From Edaphobacter aggregans (GTDB lineage: Bacteria > Acidobacteriota > Terriglobia > Terriglobales > Acidobacteriaceae): a DNA stretch of 64,000 nt. Shown here piece after piece: positions 9,039 through 18,684 of this stretch (position 1 is the stretch's first letter; each line of letters opens with the position of its first letter). Made by a program: the position numbers and the translations under genes. The notes beneath the pieces are model-generated. The model did no database searches. It was not told the origin of the DNA and worked only from the letters and a program-made list of their open reading frames with translations. Location of the stretch: positions 110,203-174,202 of the forward strand of contig DZDJ01000001.1 in NCBI GenBank assembly GCA_022736715.1, given 5' to 3'.

Positions 9039-10229
9039 ATGCAATTACGAAACAACGAATCTTCTGACCGCGCCTTTCCGCTGCTTCTGGTGCATTTCGG
9101 CTTTGCCCTGACGGGTATTGGCACTACGCTGCTGGGGCCGGTTCTGCCAGTCCTTTCCGCGCACTGGATTCTGCGCGACGCGCAGGCCGGCACGCTGATT
9201 CTGCTACAGTTTATCGGCTCGTCGCTGGGGGCAATTGTTGTTTCCAGAAATCTGAGAAAGAGCCTGCTGATGGGTTATCTCTGCTCGGCGGCTGGGCTGG
9301 TTCTGCTGGTGCACTCCGGGTATTACGAGGCATTTGTTTCGCTCTTCCTGTTTGGTCTGGGGTTGGGGCTGTCAATGACGGCCACCAACCTGATCATCGG
9401 CAGGCAATATGCCGAACGGCGGGCCGCGGCGCTTTCGCTGGTGAATTTTTCCTGGAGTGCCGGGGCCATGCTTTCACCGTTGATTGCAGGCTGGAGTTTG
9501 TCTCACAGCACGTTGGGGCACCTGCTCTGGGGATTATGTGCAGCCTTTCTTACAGTGTGGCTGCTGCTGTTTTTCAAGCTGAGCAGGCCGGGCCTGAGTT
9601 ATGCGGCTGCATTGCGTCAGGAAGATGAGGCAGGAAGCGCCGGCGCAAAAGGCGCGCCATTACAGGTGATCTGCTTCTTTGCGGCGCTGCTTTTTCTGTA
9701 TGTTGGCGTAGAGAACTGCATCAACGGATGGCTGACGACCTATGCGCTGCGTTTTGTCCGGTTGGACTTTATGGCCAGCGCAGCAACCACCAGCCTCTTC
9801 TGGGTGGCGCTGACGGTGGGGCGCGGCATTGATTCTTTGCTGCTGAAGGTTATTTCTGAGTCGACAATGCAGCGCTATACGCTGCTGGCTTCGGTGGTGG
9901 GGATTGCCGGCCTGCTGCGCGTTCATAGCGCTCCGGGCATTGTGTTTTTTTCCGTCTGGGTAGGACTGGCGCTGGCTCCGGTGTTTCCGGTGGGGTTGTC
10001 CCTCTTTTTGGGTGGAAAGCCGTTGCCGCGGCAGGCTGGGATTGTGCTGGCGCTTTCCGGCACCGGAGGGGCAGTTCTGCCGTGGGTCACGGGTGTTCTG
10101 TCGACACATCTCGGCTCGCTTCAGGATGCGCTGCTGGTGCCGGTTGCAGCATCCCTGGTTCTGTTTGGCATGAGCTTTGTTTCTGCCGCTCCAGTGCAGA
10201 GCCAGGATGACCTGTCCACCGCGAAATAG
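9039..10229 (+). CDS. Major facilitator superfamily transporter
   Basis: A 396-residue integral membrane protein with about twelve hydrophobic helices in two halves split by a hydrophilic loop (about residues 185-210). The first half has the GIGTTLLGPVLP helix, and a short basic loop (NLRKS) stands where the MFS A-motif is expected. The overall look resembles FucP-like and other sugar/proton symporters, but the substrate cannot be assigned. Some 299 nt without a recognisable gene separate it from the tRNA; that stretch must hold the promoters for both, though I could not pick convincing hexamers. Confidence 0.85.
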   Translation: MQLRNNESSDRAFPLLLVHFGFALTGIGTTLLGPVLPVLSAHWILRDAQAGTLILLQFIGSSLGAIVVSRNLRKSLLMGYLCSAAGLVLLVHSGYYEAFVSLFLFGLGLGLSMTATNLIIGRQYAERRAAALSLVNFSWSAGAMLSPLIAGWSLSHSTLGHLLWGLCAAFLTVWLLLFFKLSRPGLSYAAALRQEDEAGSAGAKGAPLQVICFFAALLFLYVGVENCINGWLTTYALRFVRLDFMASAATTSLFWVALTVGRGIDSLLLKVISESTMQRYTLLASVVGIAGLLRVHSAPGIVFFSVWVGLALAPVFPVGLSLFLGGKPLPRQAGIVLALSGTGGAVLPWVTGVLSTHLGSLQDALLVPVAASLVLFGMSFVSAAPVQSQDDLSTAK

Positions 10230-10456
10230 AGATTTTACGAGGGTCACCGGCGCATTCATCGGGAGTTAACACTGCTGCTGCATAGTAGCAGGAAGCGGCC
10301 CGCTCACAATTGCACATACGATTCGTCTTTATAGATGCGGTCAGCAACTTGTGCAGCGCCTATGCGGATGCGCGGGAACTTCAACAGCCTGTTCATGATC
10401 CGGCATTTGAATGGTAACCTTAGAGCACAAGGGAATCTCAGGACAAAGAGCGATTT

Positions 10457-10846
10457 TTGAAAGATACGTTACAAAATCGGTTGATCTTGTGTGGGTTTGG
10501 CATAGGGCTGCTTTTTCTTTCCTTTGCCGTGTTCGCTTGGGGTCTTGGGTACAAGCTGGCTCTGTATAAGCATGTGGACGGATCGACGAATTTTCCGGAA
10601 GCAAAGCTGCTGATTACCACAGAACAGGTGCGGCATGTCGCAGTCACCGTGCTGCAGGCTGCAAAGCAGGCAGACTGCCAGCAAGTCCTGTTTCTGCTGG
10701 ATGTGCTGGTGCTGGGTGTGGTTTTACATGCAGCATTTTCACTTTCGACTTTTCCTGGACGTTTTCAGCTTTCGGATGCCTGGAAAGCAAGAAGGCTTGT
10801 GTTTTTAAACCCACTTTTTTTTCGCCCTCCGCCTGTTTTGGCTTAA
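10457..10846 (+). CDS. Hypothetical small membrane protein
   Basis: A 129-residue reading frame from a TTG codon at 10457. It has one strong hydrophobic segment near the N terminus (about 10-33), a polar stretch, and a second hydrophobic segment (about 77-96). It matches no family I recognise. It is codirectional with the MFS gene and the efflux operon but 227 nt and 136 nt away from them. It may be a real inner-membrane protein of unknown role; the start is uncertain. Confidence 0.5.
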   Translation: MKDTLQNRLILCGFGIGLLFLSFAVFAWGLGYKLALYKHVDGSTNFPEAKLLITTEQVRHVAVTVLQAAKQADCQQVLFLLDVLVLGVVLHAAFSLSTFPGRFQLSDAWKARRLVFLNPLFFRPPPVLA

Positions 10847-10982
10847 ATCCAGAAGATCAATGGAACCAACCTTTTCCAGCCAGCAGAATGTGTTGCATGC
10901 AGTGCAATGTTTTTTGGCGGAGGAGCAGTTTGGTATGCAGGCAATCTCAGCTTTTTATTTCTGAATTCAGGTGCGTGAATCG

Positions 10983-12230
10983 ATGCGTAAGCGATCTTTA
11001 TTGATAGGTTTCGGTGCGTTGTTACTGGCAATCGTGCTGATTTTCAGCTATGTGCAGGTGCGCAGCAGAGGCGCCTCGGCCAAGAGCGAAACAGCGGCAG
11101 CAGCTCCCACAGCGGCCATTGCGCTGGTGACACGGGGTGATCTGGCGAGCACGCTGAGTGTGGCCGGACAGTTTCAGCCATATCAGGTGGTGGATGTGCA
11201 CGCCAAGGTCTCCGGATACATCCGCAGAATCAATGTGGATATTGGTGATCTGGTGCATCAGGGCGAAGTGCTGGCGGTGCTGGAGATTCCGGAACTGACG
11301 GCGCAACTGGAAGGAACCAAGGCTTCGGTACGTCACAGCCGTTCCGAGATCAGCCGGACCAGGCAGGAGGTGTTGCAGGCAGAAGCGACCCATGCGGCGC
11401 TGCATGCGGACTATGTCCGGTTGCTGCAGGCATCGAAGGCACGTCCTGGCCTGATTGCGCAGCAGGAACTGGATGATGCGCTGGCCAGGGACCAGGCGTC
11501 GGAAGCGCAGATCTCCGCTGCAAAGGCTGCATTGGAAGCAGCGCAGCAGCAACTGGCCGTTTCTTCGGCAGACAGTGACCGCGTGCAGGAGCTCTCGGAT
11601 TACGAGCAGATCACGGCCCCCTTTAATGGTGTTATAACCATGCGTTACGCCGATACCGGCGCATTGATCCCGGCGGGCACCACCAACAACACAGATGCCA
11701 TGCCAGTGGTGCAGGTGGCGCAGAGCGACCTGCTGCGTCTGCGTTTGCCGGTTCCGGAGTCGGATGTGCCATACATCCATATTGGCGGCCAGGTTCAGGT
11801 GACGGTACAGGCTACGGGACATTCTTTTACTGGAAAGATTGTACGTTTTACCCGTCAGCTGAACACCTCTACACGTACCATGCTGACCGAAGTGGATGTT
11901 CCAAATCCTGACCTCACGCTGACCTCTGGCATGTATGCAATGACTGTGGTGCGCCTGAAGCAAAAGGACAATGTGGTAATTGCGCCGATGCCGGGCGTGG
12001 TGCAGGGGGATGGAGCACCGTATGCGCTGGTGGTGGATGCGGACAATCGTGTGCAGCGCCGCAACGTAGTGCTCGGCATTCAGGGATCGAACCGGGTTGA
12101 GGTGGTGAGTGGCCTGCAGCCGGGAGACAAGGTCATTGTGGCCTCGCAGGACAACTTCCAGGCTGGCGAACTTGTACACCCGCAGATTATTGCCACGTCC
12201 TACACTTCGGGCGAACAGGGGGGCAATTAG
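10983..12230 (+). CDS. RND efflux periplasmic adaptor (HlyD/MFP family)
   Basis: A 415-residue membrane-fusion protein linking an RND pump to TolC. An N-terminal anchor helix (about 5-23) precedes a lipoyl half-motif (VSGYIRRINVDIGDLVHQGEVL), a coiled-coil hairpin rich in Ala/Gln/Glu (about 110-200), the second lipoyl half (ITAPFNGVI) and beta-barrel and membrane-proximal domains. ATG 10983 is preferred over the in-frame GTG 10971 because an AGGTG lies about ten bases upstream. It is the first gene of a three-gene operon, with 2 nt before the pump gene. Confidence 0.93.
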   Translation: MRKRSLLIGFGALLLAIVLIFSYVQVRSRGASAKSETAAAAPTAAIALVTRGDLASTLSVAGQFQPYQVVDVHAKVSGYIRRINVDIGDLVHQGEVLAVLEIPELTAQLEGTKASVRHSRSEISRTRQEVLQAEATHAALHADYVRLLQASKARPGLIAQQELDDALARDQASEAQISAAKAALEAAQQQLAVSSADSDRVQELSDYEQITAPFNGVITMRYADTGALIPAGTTNNTDAMPVVQVAQSDLLRLRLPVPESDVPYIHIGGQVQVTVQATGHSFTGKIVRFTRQLNTSTRTMLTEVDVPNPDLTLTSGMYAMTVVRLKQKDNVVIAPMPGVVQGDGAPYALVVDADNRVQRRNVVLGIQGSNRVEVVSGLQPGDKVIVASQDNFQAGELVHPQIIATSYTSGEQGGN

Positions 12231-12232
12231 GA

Positions 12233-15200
12233 ATGTCGTCCTTTTCCCTGAAATACCCGTTTTTTATTCTGATGTTGTGTCTGGTAGTGGTGGTGATGGG
12301 AGTTTCTACGATGGCGAAGATGCCTGTAGATCTCTTTCCTCCCATCAAAATCCCGGTTGTTGTGGTGGCAACGTTCTACTCTGGCATGCCGCCGGAGCAG
12401 ATCGAAGCCGACATCACGGACAGCTATGAACGATTTTTCACCCTTGGCAGCAATATCGATCATATTGAGTCCCGCTCTCTTACCGGCGTCAGCCTGATTA
12501 AGATTTATTTCCAACCGGGAACCGATCCAAACGCAGCGGTCAGTAACATCTCCAATCTGGCAATGGCCAACCTCCGGAGACTGCCGCCAGGAACATTGCC
12601 CCCCATTGTGTTGTCCTTCGACGCCTCCAGCCTGCCAGTGTGCCTGATTACGCTGAAGGGGCAGGGCCTGAACGAAACGCAGTTGAAGGATCTTGCGCAG
12701 TTTGCAGTTCGTAACCAGGTGGCAGGTGTACCGGGTGCATCGGTGCCGCAGCCGTTTGGCGGCCGTTATCGTCAGATTCAGGTGTATGTGGACCCGCTGA
12801 AGCTGGAAGCGCATCAGCTCAGTCTGATGGATGTTGTCCATGCTGTTAATGATTCGAACCTGATTCTGCCGGCAGGGGACGTCCGTATCGGTTCCAAAGA
12901 CTACAACATCTATGCCAACAGTCAGGTGTCGACTCCGGACCGCGTAAACATGATTCCCCTTAAGACGGTCGGGGTGTCCCCGGTACTGGTTGCGGATGTG
13001 GGACATGCCGAGGACTCCGGACAGCTTCAGACCAATATCGTCCGCGTCGACGGACAGAAGTCGGTTTATCTCCCTGTGCTGAAGCAAGGAGGCGACAGCA
13101 ACACGATCAGCATTGTGAATGGCATCAAGGCAAAGCTGAAACATTTGCTGGATGTTCCGGCTGCCTTGAAAACGGCGGTGGTGTTTGACCAGTCGATGGT
13201 GGTAAAGATGGCGATTCATAACCTGATCAACGAAGGCGGTATGGGCCTGCTGTTGACGGCGTTGATGATTCTTATCTTTCTGGGAAGCGTGCGCGCGACA
13301 TTTGCCGTCATGCTCTCCATTCCGCTGTCAGCGCTGGCGGCTTTTATTGCCCTGGGAATGGCCGGAAGCAGTATTAACACCATGGTGCTGGGTGGTCTGG
13401 CACTGGTGTTCTCCCGGCTCATTGATAACTCGGTCATCGTGCTGGAGAACATCTTCCGTCACATGGAAATGGGAGAGTCCCCCGAAGTAGCTGCAGAAAA
13501 AGGGGGTAAAGAGGTACAGCTGGCGGTGCTGGCAGCGACGATAACAACAGCCATCGTCTTTTTCCCGGTCACGTTCCTGTCGGGTGTCAGTAAATATCTG
13601 TTTACTGCCCTGGCGCTGTCTGTGGCCTTTGCGCTTTTTGCATCGTTCTTTGTCGCCATGACCGTGGTGCCGCTCTATTGCGCAAAACTACTGCGTGCGG
13701 AGGATGTGCATTCAGAGGAAAAGTACGAGGAGGAGATTGGCGAGGCAGTGCCTGGCCATATTATCGTTCCTCCCGAGAAGAAGCCGGTTTCTCTCTTCAA
13801 GCGCTTTGTGGGCGCATTCAACCATTACTTTGAAGCCATGCTGGAAAAGTATGACGTTGCAGTCGGCAAAAGCCTGTTGCGTCCGGCTACGACGGTACTC
13901 ACGATTTCCGGAGTGGTGCTGATGAGCTTTGGCCTGTATCCGTTTCTGATGAAGGCGTACTTCCCCAGAACCGATCCAGGGCAGTTCCTGATTGACATCA
14001 ATGCTCCGGCGGGTACGCGGCTGGGCCTGACGAATGACTATATTGCACGCGTGGAACAGGACATTCGCGAGGTTGTTGCTCCGCGTGACCTGAACATCAT
14101 CGTGTCCAACATCGGTATTACACCGGACTTGTCGTCGCTCTATACGACAAACTCCGGTATGAACACCTCGTTTGTGCAGGTCAGCCTGAAAGAAGGCCAT
14201 AAAGTTGGAAGCTACGAGTACATGGATCTTGTGCGTAAAAAGCTTGCGCAGGACATGCCGCAGCTCCAGACGTACTTCCAGTCCGGCGGACTGGTGGATT
14301 CGGTGATCAACATGGGACTGCCGGCTCCGATCGATATTCAGGTGAGCAGCATGAATATGGAGGGTGCCTACAGCATCGCCAACCAACTGGCACTTAAGAT
14401 CAAACAGCAGCCTGGCATCAGCGATGTGCTGATTCCGCAGAGCCTGGCGTATCCGGGACTGGAACTGAACATCAACCGTATTAAGGCCGGGATGATTGGC
14501 CTTACTCCAAAGCAGGTAGTGGACAACGTTATTACGGCGCTGACCTCCGACGGACAGATCGCACCGAGTTACTGGATCGATCCGAAGACGGGCAACAACT
14601 ACATGCTGACGGTGCAGTATTTTGATCAACAGATCAAGCACATGTCGATGGAGGACTTCAAACAGATTCCGCTGCGTTCGCCGGGAAATCCGAACTTTAC
14701 GCCGCTGGAATCGATAGCCGACATTGTTCCTATCAACACGCCCACCGAAGTGGACCATTACCAGTTGCGCCGTGTGATCGATGTATACGTGATGCCATCA
14801 ACGGAGAACCTCGCCGAGGTGGGTACCCGCGTCAGCAAGCTGGTTAATGGTCTAAAGCTGCCGCGCAACACAACCGTTACCATCCGTGGTTCAGTGGTCG
14901 GCATGCAGCAGTCGTTCAAGAGCTTTGGCCTTGGCCTGATTCTGGCCATCATTCTGGTGTATCTGATCCTGATGGCGCAGTTTGCTTCCCTGATGGATCC
15001 GCTGGTCATCCTGCTGGCCATTCCTCCGGGGTTGTCCGGTGTATTGATCTTTCTGCTGGTAACGCATACGACGCTGGACATCATGTCCCTGATGGGAGTG
15101 GTGATGATGACCGGCATCGTGGTGTCCAACAGTATTCTGATTGTGGAATTCACGCGAACTCTGCGGGAACAGGGCATGCCGATACGCAAGGCCGTTGCTG

Positions 15201-15433
15201 AATCGTGCAAGGTGCGTCTGCGTCCTATCCTGATGACCTCACTCGCTACACTGCTTGGCTTGATCCCCATGGCGTTGGCACTGGAAGCGGGCAGTGAACA
15301 GTATGCGCCACTGGCGCGCGCTATTATAGGCGGCCTGGTTGTCTCCGTGGTGGTTACTGTCTTCCTGGTGCCGGCTGCTTATCTGATCGTGCACCGTAAG
15401 GAAGAAGAGCAAGAACATACGGGGGAGGTTTAG
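12233..15433 (+). CDS. RND efflux transporter permease (AcrB/MdtB-like fold)
   Basis: The 1066-residue inner-membrane pump has the RND layout: N-terminal helix, a large periplasmic domain, helices 2-6, a second periplasmic domain and helices 8-12. It ends with the RLRPILMTSL segment that follows helix 10. The helix-4 motif reads LIDNSVIVLENI, with Asp398 and Asn399 where AcrB has Asp407-Asp408. The helix-10 motif reads VVSNSILIVEF, with Ser965 where AcrB has the proton-relay Lys940. So it belongs to an RND subgroup with a different proton relay. The substrate is unknown; drugs or lipophilic compounds are possible. It is flanked by adaptor and TolC genes at 2- and 3-nt spacing. Confidence 0.94.
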   Translation: MSSFSLKYPFFILMLCLVVVVMGVSTMAKMPVDLFPPIKIPVVVVATFYSGMPPEQIEADITDSYERFFTLGSNIDHIESRSLTGVSLIKIYFQPGTDPNAAVSNISNLAMANLRRLPPGTLPPIVLSFDASSLPVCLITLKGQGLNETQLKDLAQFAVRNQVAGVPGASVPQPFGGRYRQIQVYVDPLKLEAHQLSLMDVVHAVNDSNLILPAGDVRIGSKDYNIYANSQVSTPDRVNMIPLKTVGVSPVLVADVGHAEDSGQLQTNIVRVDGQKSVYLPVLKQGGDSNTISIVNGIKAKLKHLLDVPAALKTAVVFDQSMVVKMAIHNLINEGGMGLLLTALMILIFLGSVRATFAVMLSIPLSALAAFIALGMAGSSINTMVLGGLALVFSRLIDNSVIVLENIFRHMEMGESPEVAAEKGGKEVQLAVLAATITTAIVFFPVTFLSGVSKYLFTALALSVAFALFASFFVAMTVVPLYCAKLLRAEDVHSEEKYEEEIGEAVPGHIIVPPEKKPVSLFKRFVGAFNHYFEAMLEKYDVAVGKSLLRPATTVLTISGVVLMSFGLYPFLMKAYFPRTDPGQFLIDINAPAGTRLGLTNDYIARVEQDIREVVAPRDLNIIVSNIGITPDLSSLYTTNSGMNTSFVQVSLKEGHKVGSYEYMDLVRKKLAQDMPQLQTYFQSGGLVDSVINMGLPAPIDIQVSSMNMEGAYSIANQLALKIKQQPGISDVLIPQSLAYPGLELNINRIKAGMIGLTPKQVVDNVITALTSDGQIAPSYWIDPKTGNNYMLTVQYFDQQIKHMSMEDFKQIPLRSPGNPNFTPLESIADIVPINTPTEVDHYQLRRVIDVYVMPSTENLAEVGTRVSKLVNGLKLPRNTTVTIRGSVVGMQQSFKSFGLGLILAIILVYLILMAQFASLMDPLVILLAIPPGLSGVLIFLLVTHTTLDIMSLMGVVMMTGIVVSNSILIVEFTRTLREQGMPIRKAVAESCKVRLRPILMTSLATLLGLIPMALALEAGSEQYAPLARAIIGGLVVSVVVTVFLVPAAYLIVHRKEEEQEHTGEV

Positions 15434-15436
15434 ATC

Positions 15437-16900
15437 ATGGGTAAGTCCCGGAATTACACAATCCGTCTATCGGCGCTTGCCGTTGGATGCTTTTGCCTGT
15501 CCCCACTGCTCAGCGCTCAGGTACTGGGCAGTGGAACGGGTGCTGCACAGTTGCCGTCGGCCCCGGTGCAGCAGGCATTGCAGATCAGCAGCAGTACATC
15601 CTTACAACAACTGGCGCAGGCGGCTGCTCCAGCTGTGCCAACACCTCAGATGGCTGGCACAAACACGGTGGGCAACCTGGTGCTGACGCGCGAACAGGCA
15701 GAACAAATTGCGCTGAAGAACAACCCGCGCATCAGCGTCAGCCAGTTGCTGGCTCTGGCGCAACACCAGGTAGTGCGGGTGACGCGCTCTGGCGAACTGC
15801 CGACATTGACCGGTAATTTGACGGCAGTACAGGCGGATGACGCCAGTCGGCTTTCTGCCGGCTATCTGAGCGCATCGCGTCTGCTGGAGCATGCCGGCAT
15901 GGGCGTGGAACTGGACCAGTTGCTGACCGATTTTGGACGGACACCGAACCTGGTGGCTTCGTCGAAGCTGCAGGAAAAGGCGCAGATCGCCAATTCGGAA
16001 GCCACGCAGCAGGACATTGTGCTGGCGGCCGACATGGCCTTCTATTCCGCCCTGGAGGCACAGGCAACGCTGGCGGTGGCGACACAGACGGTCAACACGC
16101 GCCAGACGGTTGTCGATCAGGTGGGGGCATTGACGAAGAGCAATCTGCGGTCGGTCCTCGACTTGAGCTTTGCGCAGGTAAATCTGTCACAGGCCAAGCT
16201 CTTGCAGTTGGATGCGCAGAACAATCTGGACGCCTCCATGACGCAGTTGAACGCCGTCCTGGGTTATCAGCGGATGCGGATGTATCGCCTGGTGGACAGC
16301 ACCGACCAATTGCCGGTGCCCCCGGCCAGTGTGGATGCGCTGGTTGCGCTGGCCTTCCAGCAGCGTCCGGATTTGCAGGCGCTCACCTACAACCAGCAGT
16401 CCGCACAGAAGTACAGCCGCGCGCAGCACGAGCAATTGCTGCCGAGCATCAGCGCGATGGGTGTAGTTGGTGGCACTCCGGTTGGCTCCAGTCAGTACTT
16501 CAATTCCAACTGGTACGGAGCGGTTGGCGTGAACATGAGCGTACCGGTGTTCAATGGTTTTCGCTATAACGCAGAAGCTTCGCAAGCCAGCCTGGAGGCA
16601 CGGGCGGCGCAGGAGCGGGTGCGCGATATGCAGGACCGCATCGTGCGCGACGTGCGTACTGCGTGGCTGGCGGCGAATGCTGACTTCCTGCGTGTGTCTG
16701 TGACGCAGGAGTTGCTGAAGGAGGCCAATATGGCGCTCAGCCTGGCGCAGACCCGCTATCAACTGGGGTTGAGTTCGATTGTGGAACTGAGCCAGGCACA
16801 GTTGCAGCAGACGCAGGCGGCCATCAGCGATGCCAATGCGCGTTACAGGTATCAGCTTGCTCTGTCGAGCTTGAAGTTCCAGACGGGCACTCGTCCCTGA
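15437..16900 (+). CDS. TolC-family outer membrane efflux protein
   Basis: A 487-residue outer membrane factor that forms the exit duct of the tripartite pump. A signal peptide (LSALAVGCFCLSPLLSAQ) is followed by two repeats of long Ala/Gln-rich helices, each starting with the LTREQAEQIALKNNPRI or VDALVALAFQQRPDLQAL type of sequence, which is the hallmark of the OEP fold. The protein closes with LSLAQTRYQLGLSSIVELSQAQ near the C terminus, another typical TolC signature. It is the last gene of the operon; a strong terminator follows. Confidence 0.93.
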   Translation: MGKSRNYTIRLSALAVGCFCLSPLLSAQVLGSGTGAAQLPSAPVQQALQISSSTSLQQLAQAAAPAVPTPQMAGTNTVGNLVLTREQAEQIALKNNPRISVSQLLALAQHQVVRVTRSGELPTLTGNLTAVQADDASRLSAGYLSASRLLEHAGMGVELDQLLTDFGRTPNLVASSKLQEKAQIANSEATQQDIVLAADMAFYSALEAQATLAVATQTVNTRQTVVDQVGALTKSNLRSVLDLSFAQVNLSQAKLLQLDAQNNLDASMTQLNAVLGYQRMRMYRLVDSTDQLPVPPASVDALVALAFQQRPDLQALTYNQQSAQKYSRAQHEQLLPSISAMGVVGGTPVGSSQYFNSNWYGAVGVNMSVPVFNGFRYNAEASQASLEARAAQERVRDMQDRIVRDVRTAWLAANADFLRVSVTQELLKEANMALSLAQTRYQLGLSSIVELSQAQLQQTQAAISDANARYRYQLALSSLKFQTGTRP

Positions 16901-16935
16901 GGTCGGGTTTTTATCGCTTGTTGTGATTGTTGGGA

Positions 16936-16971
16936 GTCCGGGCGCAGGGGCTGCGTCCGGACATTTTTTTT
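16936..16971 (+). terminator. Rho-independent terminator of the efflux operon
   Basis: A 12-bp stem (GTCCGGGCGCAG with CTGCGTCCGGAC, one G-U pair) and a 3-nt loop are followed by eight T. It lies 35 nt after the TolC stop. Confidence 0.85.
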
Positions 16972-16984
16972 GCGACGAAAAACT

Positions 16985-17293
16985 TCAGATTTCGATCAGG
17001 ATCTCTTCGCCTTCCACCTTCAGCGGGAAGACATCGACGCGGGCCTGGGATGTGTGCTCGGCCTGACCGGTTTTGACGTGAAATGCCCAGGCATGCCACG
17101 GGCACAGAACGGTTTCGCCTTCCACCGTTCCCTGGCCGAGCGGGCCGTGCCGGTGGGGGCACCAGTTGTCCAGAGCAGTAAATTCTCCATTGACGTTGGC
17201 CAGGCAGATTGCCCTGCCATCAGCCCCGAATTCTTTGACGGTGTTCGGGGCGGGGGCCTCTGCAAGAGTACAGAGCCGAACCAGTTGCGCCAT
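16985..17293 (-). CDS. Rieske [2Fe-2S] protein (NirD-like ferredoxin)
   Basis: A 102-residue soluble Rieske domain. The cluster ligands are Cys45-x-His47 (WCPHRHGPL) and Cys64-xx-His67 (LCPWHAW), as in NirD or dioxygenase-type ferredoxins. There is no membrane anchor, so it is probably a cytosolic electron carrier. Its partner (nitrite reductase, oxygenase or other) is not next to it. The gene is convergent with the efflux operon. Confidence 0.9.
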   Translation of the reverse strand: MAQLVRLCTLAEAPAPNTVKEFGADGRAICLANVNGEFTALDNWCPHRHGPLGQGTVEGETVLCPWHAWAFHVKTGQAEHTSQARVDVFPLKVEGEEILIEI

Positions 17294-17457
17294 TCGTTTG
17301 TTCCTCGATCTTCTGCGGCGCGAATAGTAGAATTCAGCGCCGTTCTGTCTTTATTTTAGACACTTTTTTCAGCATCTTTTTGGCTGGTTGCGGCAAACCG
17401 CTGCGGCAGCCTGCGGGGAAGGCCCGTGCTAAAGTCGAAATGGACTGAATTCAGGGC

Positions 17458-18423
17458 ATGACGACGTCGCAGCGCAAAACGCAATCAGAACGTAACAAGC
17501 GGGTTGCTGACCACAGCAATGCCGGAGCACCGGCGGTGGTGAATCCGGCGTGGATTGCCAAGGGTGTTGGCCTGATGTTGCTGCTGGCGCTTGTTTGTGG
17601 ATACCTGACGCTTTGCTGGTTGTTTTATCAGGGTCAATGGCAGCTGGTGCTGCATCCATCGAAGACAATTACAGCGACCCCCGCGGATATCGGGCTGCCC
17701 TTTGAAAACGTGGCATTTGATGTTACGGAAACTGGCCAACCGCGGCTGACGGGATGGTGGGTGAGCGCTGCTCCGGAGGGCCCGTTCAAAGATGTGACTT
17801 TTCTCTACCTGCATAATGGCTGGGGATCGTTGAGCGATACCGTTGCGCAGGTGCGGCAATTGCACGATGCCGGCGGGAGTGTCTTCGTTTTCGATTATCG
17901 CGGCTTTGGCAAAAGTGAGGCCGTGCATCCGAGCGAAAAGAAAATGAATGCGGATGCGGATGCGGCGTGGGCCTACCTGACTGGGACACGCCAGATTCCG
18001 GCAGGGCAGATTGTGCTGTACGGTGACCGGCTGGGCGCGTGGCTGGCTGCATCCGCCGCTTTACGGCATCCGGCTGCGGCCGTGGTGATGGTTTCTCCGT
18101 TTCCCTCGATGCTACCGATTGTGCTGCATGACCCGCGCGGTAATGGGGTTCCGGTGCGGCTGCTTTTTCACAATGCCTTTGATCTGGAAGCGAGGATGGC
18201 GCAGGTAAAACAGCCCAAGCTGGTTATAGAGAAAAAGAGCACCCCATGCGGCAGCGGCACGCTGGACAAAAGTCCTCCTTGTCCGGCCCCGGCAGAGGTG
18301 CGCGCATTGTATGAGCGTGCCGCGCCGCCGAAAGTGTTCTTCGATGGCGCAGGGGCGGACACGCAGTTTCTTCAGCGGTTTCTGCGACAGTATGTCTCGG
18401 CTTCCACAAGGCCGGCCAAGTAG
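17458..18423 (+). CDS. Membrane-anchored alpha/beta-hydrolase-like protein lacking the catalytic Ser and His
   Basis: A 321-residue protein with a membrane helix (about 34-58) and a C-terminal alpha/beta-hydrolase core. The core has the HNG-type oxyanion strand (FLYLHNGWG), the VFDYRGFGKSE loop and the nucleophile elbow. The elbow reads GDRLG (189-193), so Arg191 stands where GxSxG enzymes have serine. The C-terminal region where a catalytic His is expected (VFFDGAGADTQFL) has none. It resembles the BEM46/ABHD13-type anchored hydrolases in layout but is probably not a hydrolase by the usual mechanism. A binding or scaffold role, or a different active site, is possible. The N terminus is basic and cytoplasmic. 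Confidence 0.8.
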   Translation: MTTSQRKTQSERNKRVADHSNAGAPAVVNPAWIAKGVGLMLLLALVCGYLTLCWLFYQGQWQLVLHPSKTITATPADIGLPFENVAFDVTETGQPRLTGWWVSAAPEGPFKDVTFLYLHNGWGSLSDTVAQVRQLHDAGGSVFVFDYRGFGKSEAVHPSEKKMNADADAAWAYLTGTRQIPAGQIVLYGDRLGAWLAASAALRHPAAAVVMVSPFPSMLPIVLHDPRGNGVPVRLLFHNAFDLEARMAQVKQPKLVIEKKSTPCGSGTLDKSPPCPAPAEVRALYERAAPPKVFFDGAGADTQFLQRFLRQYVSASTRPAK

Positions 18424-18540
18424 AATCGCTGCAGCTTTAATGAATCTGCTTGCAAGGTGTGCTGTCCATGTCCATCTGGCTGGCGCACTGGCCATTGACA
18501 GCAAGCTGGGGTGGGAGCAGCGCGGTGGCAAATAGAAGAG

Positions 18541-18562
18541 GGCCCTCGATATGCTGAGGGCC
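18541..18562. repeat. Inverted repeat (possible weak terminator)
   Basis: The arms GGCCCTC and GAGGGCC enclose an 8-nt spacer. It lies in the 261-nt noncoding stretch between two convergent genes (alpha/beta hydrolase-like and DUF1501), where terminators are expected. No clear T-run follows on either strand. I recognise nothing else in this stretch. Confidence 0.35.
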
Positions 18563-18684
18563 TTCGGGGGTACGACTCCTGGGGGAGTGGGTACTGCGGT
18601 CGTCGGATGTCGGTGTCATGGAAGGACTGACCCGACCTGTCTTTTAGGATGCAGTCTCTCCCCAAAAGGGATGCCTGAGCAAAC

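Noticed and set aside
12227-13219. A 330-codon minus-strand frame opposite the RND pump
   Set aside because: Its translation is His/Arg/Gln-rich without known motifs; the pump on the other strand is certain.
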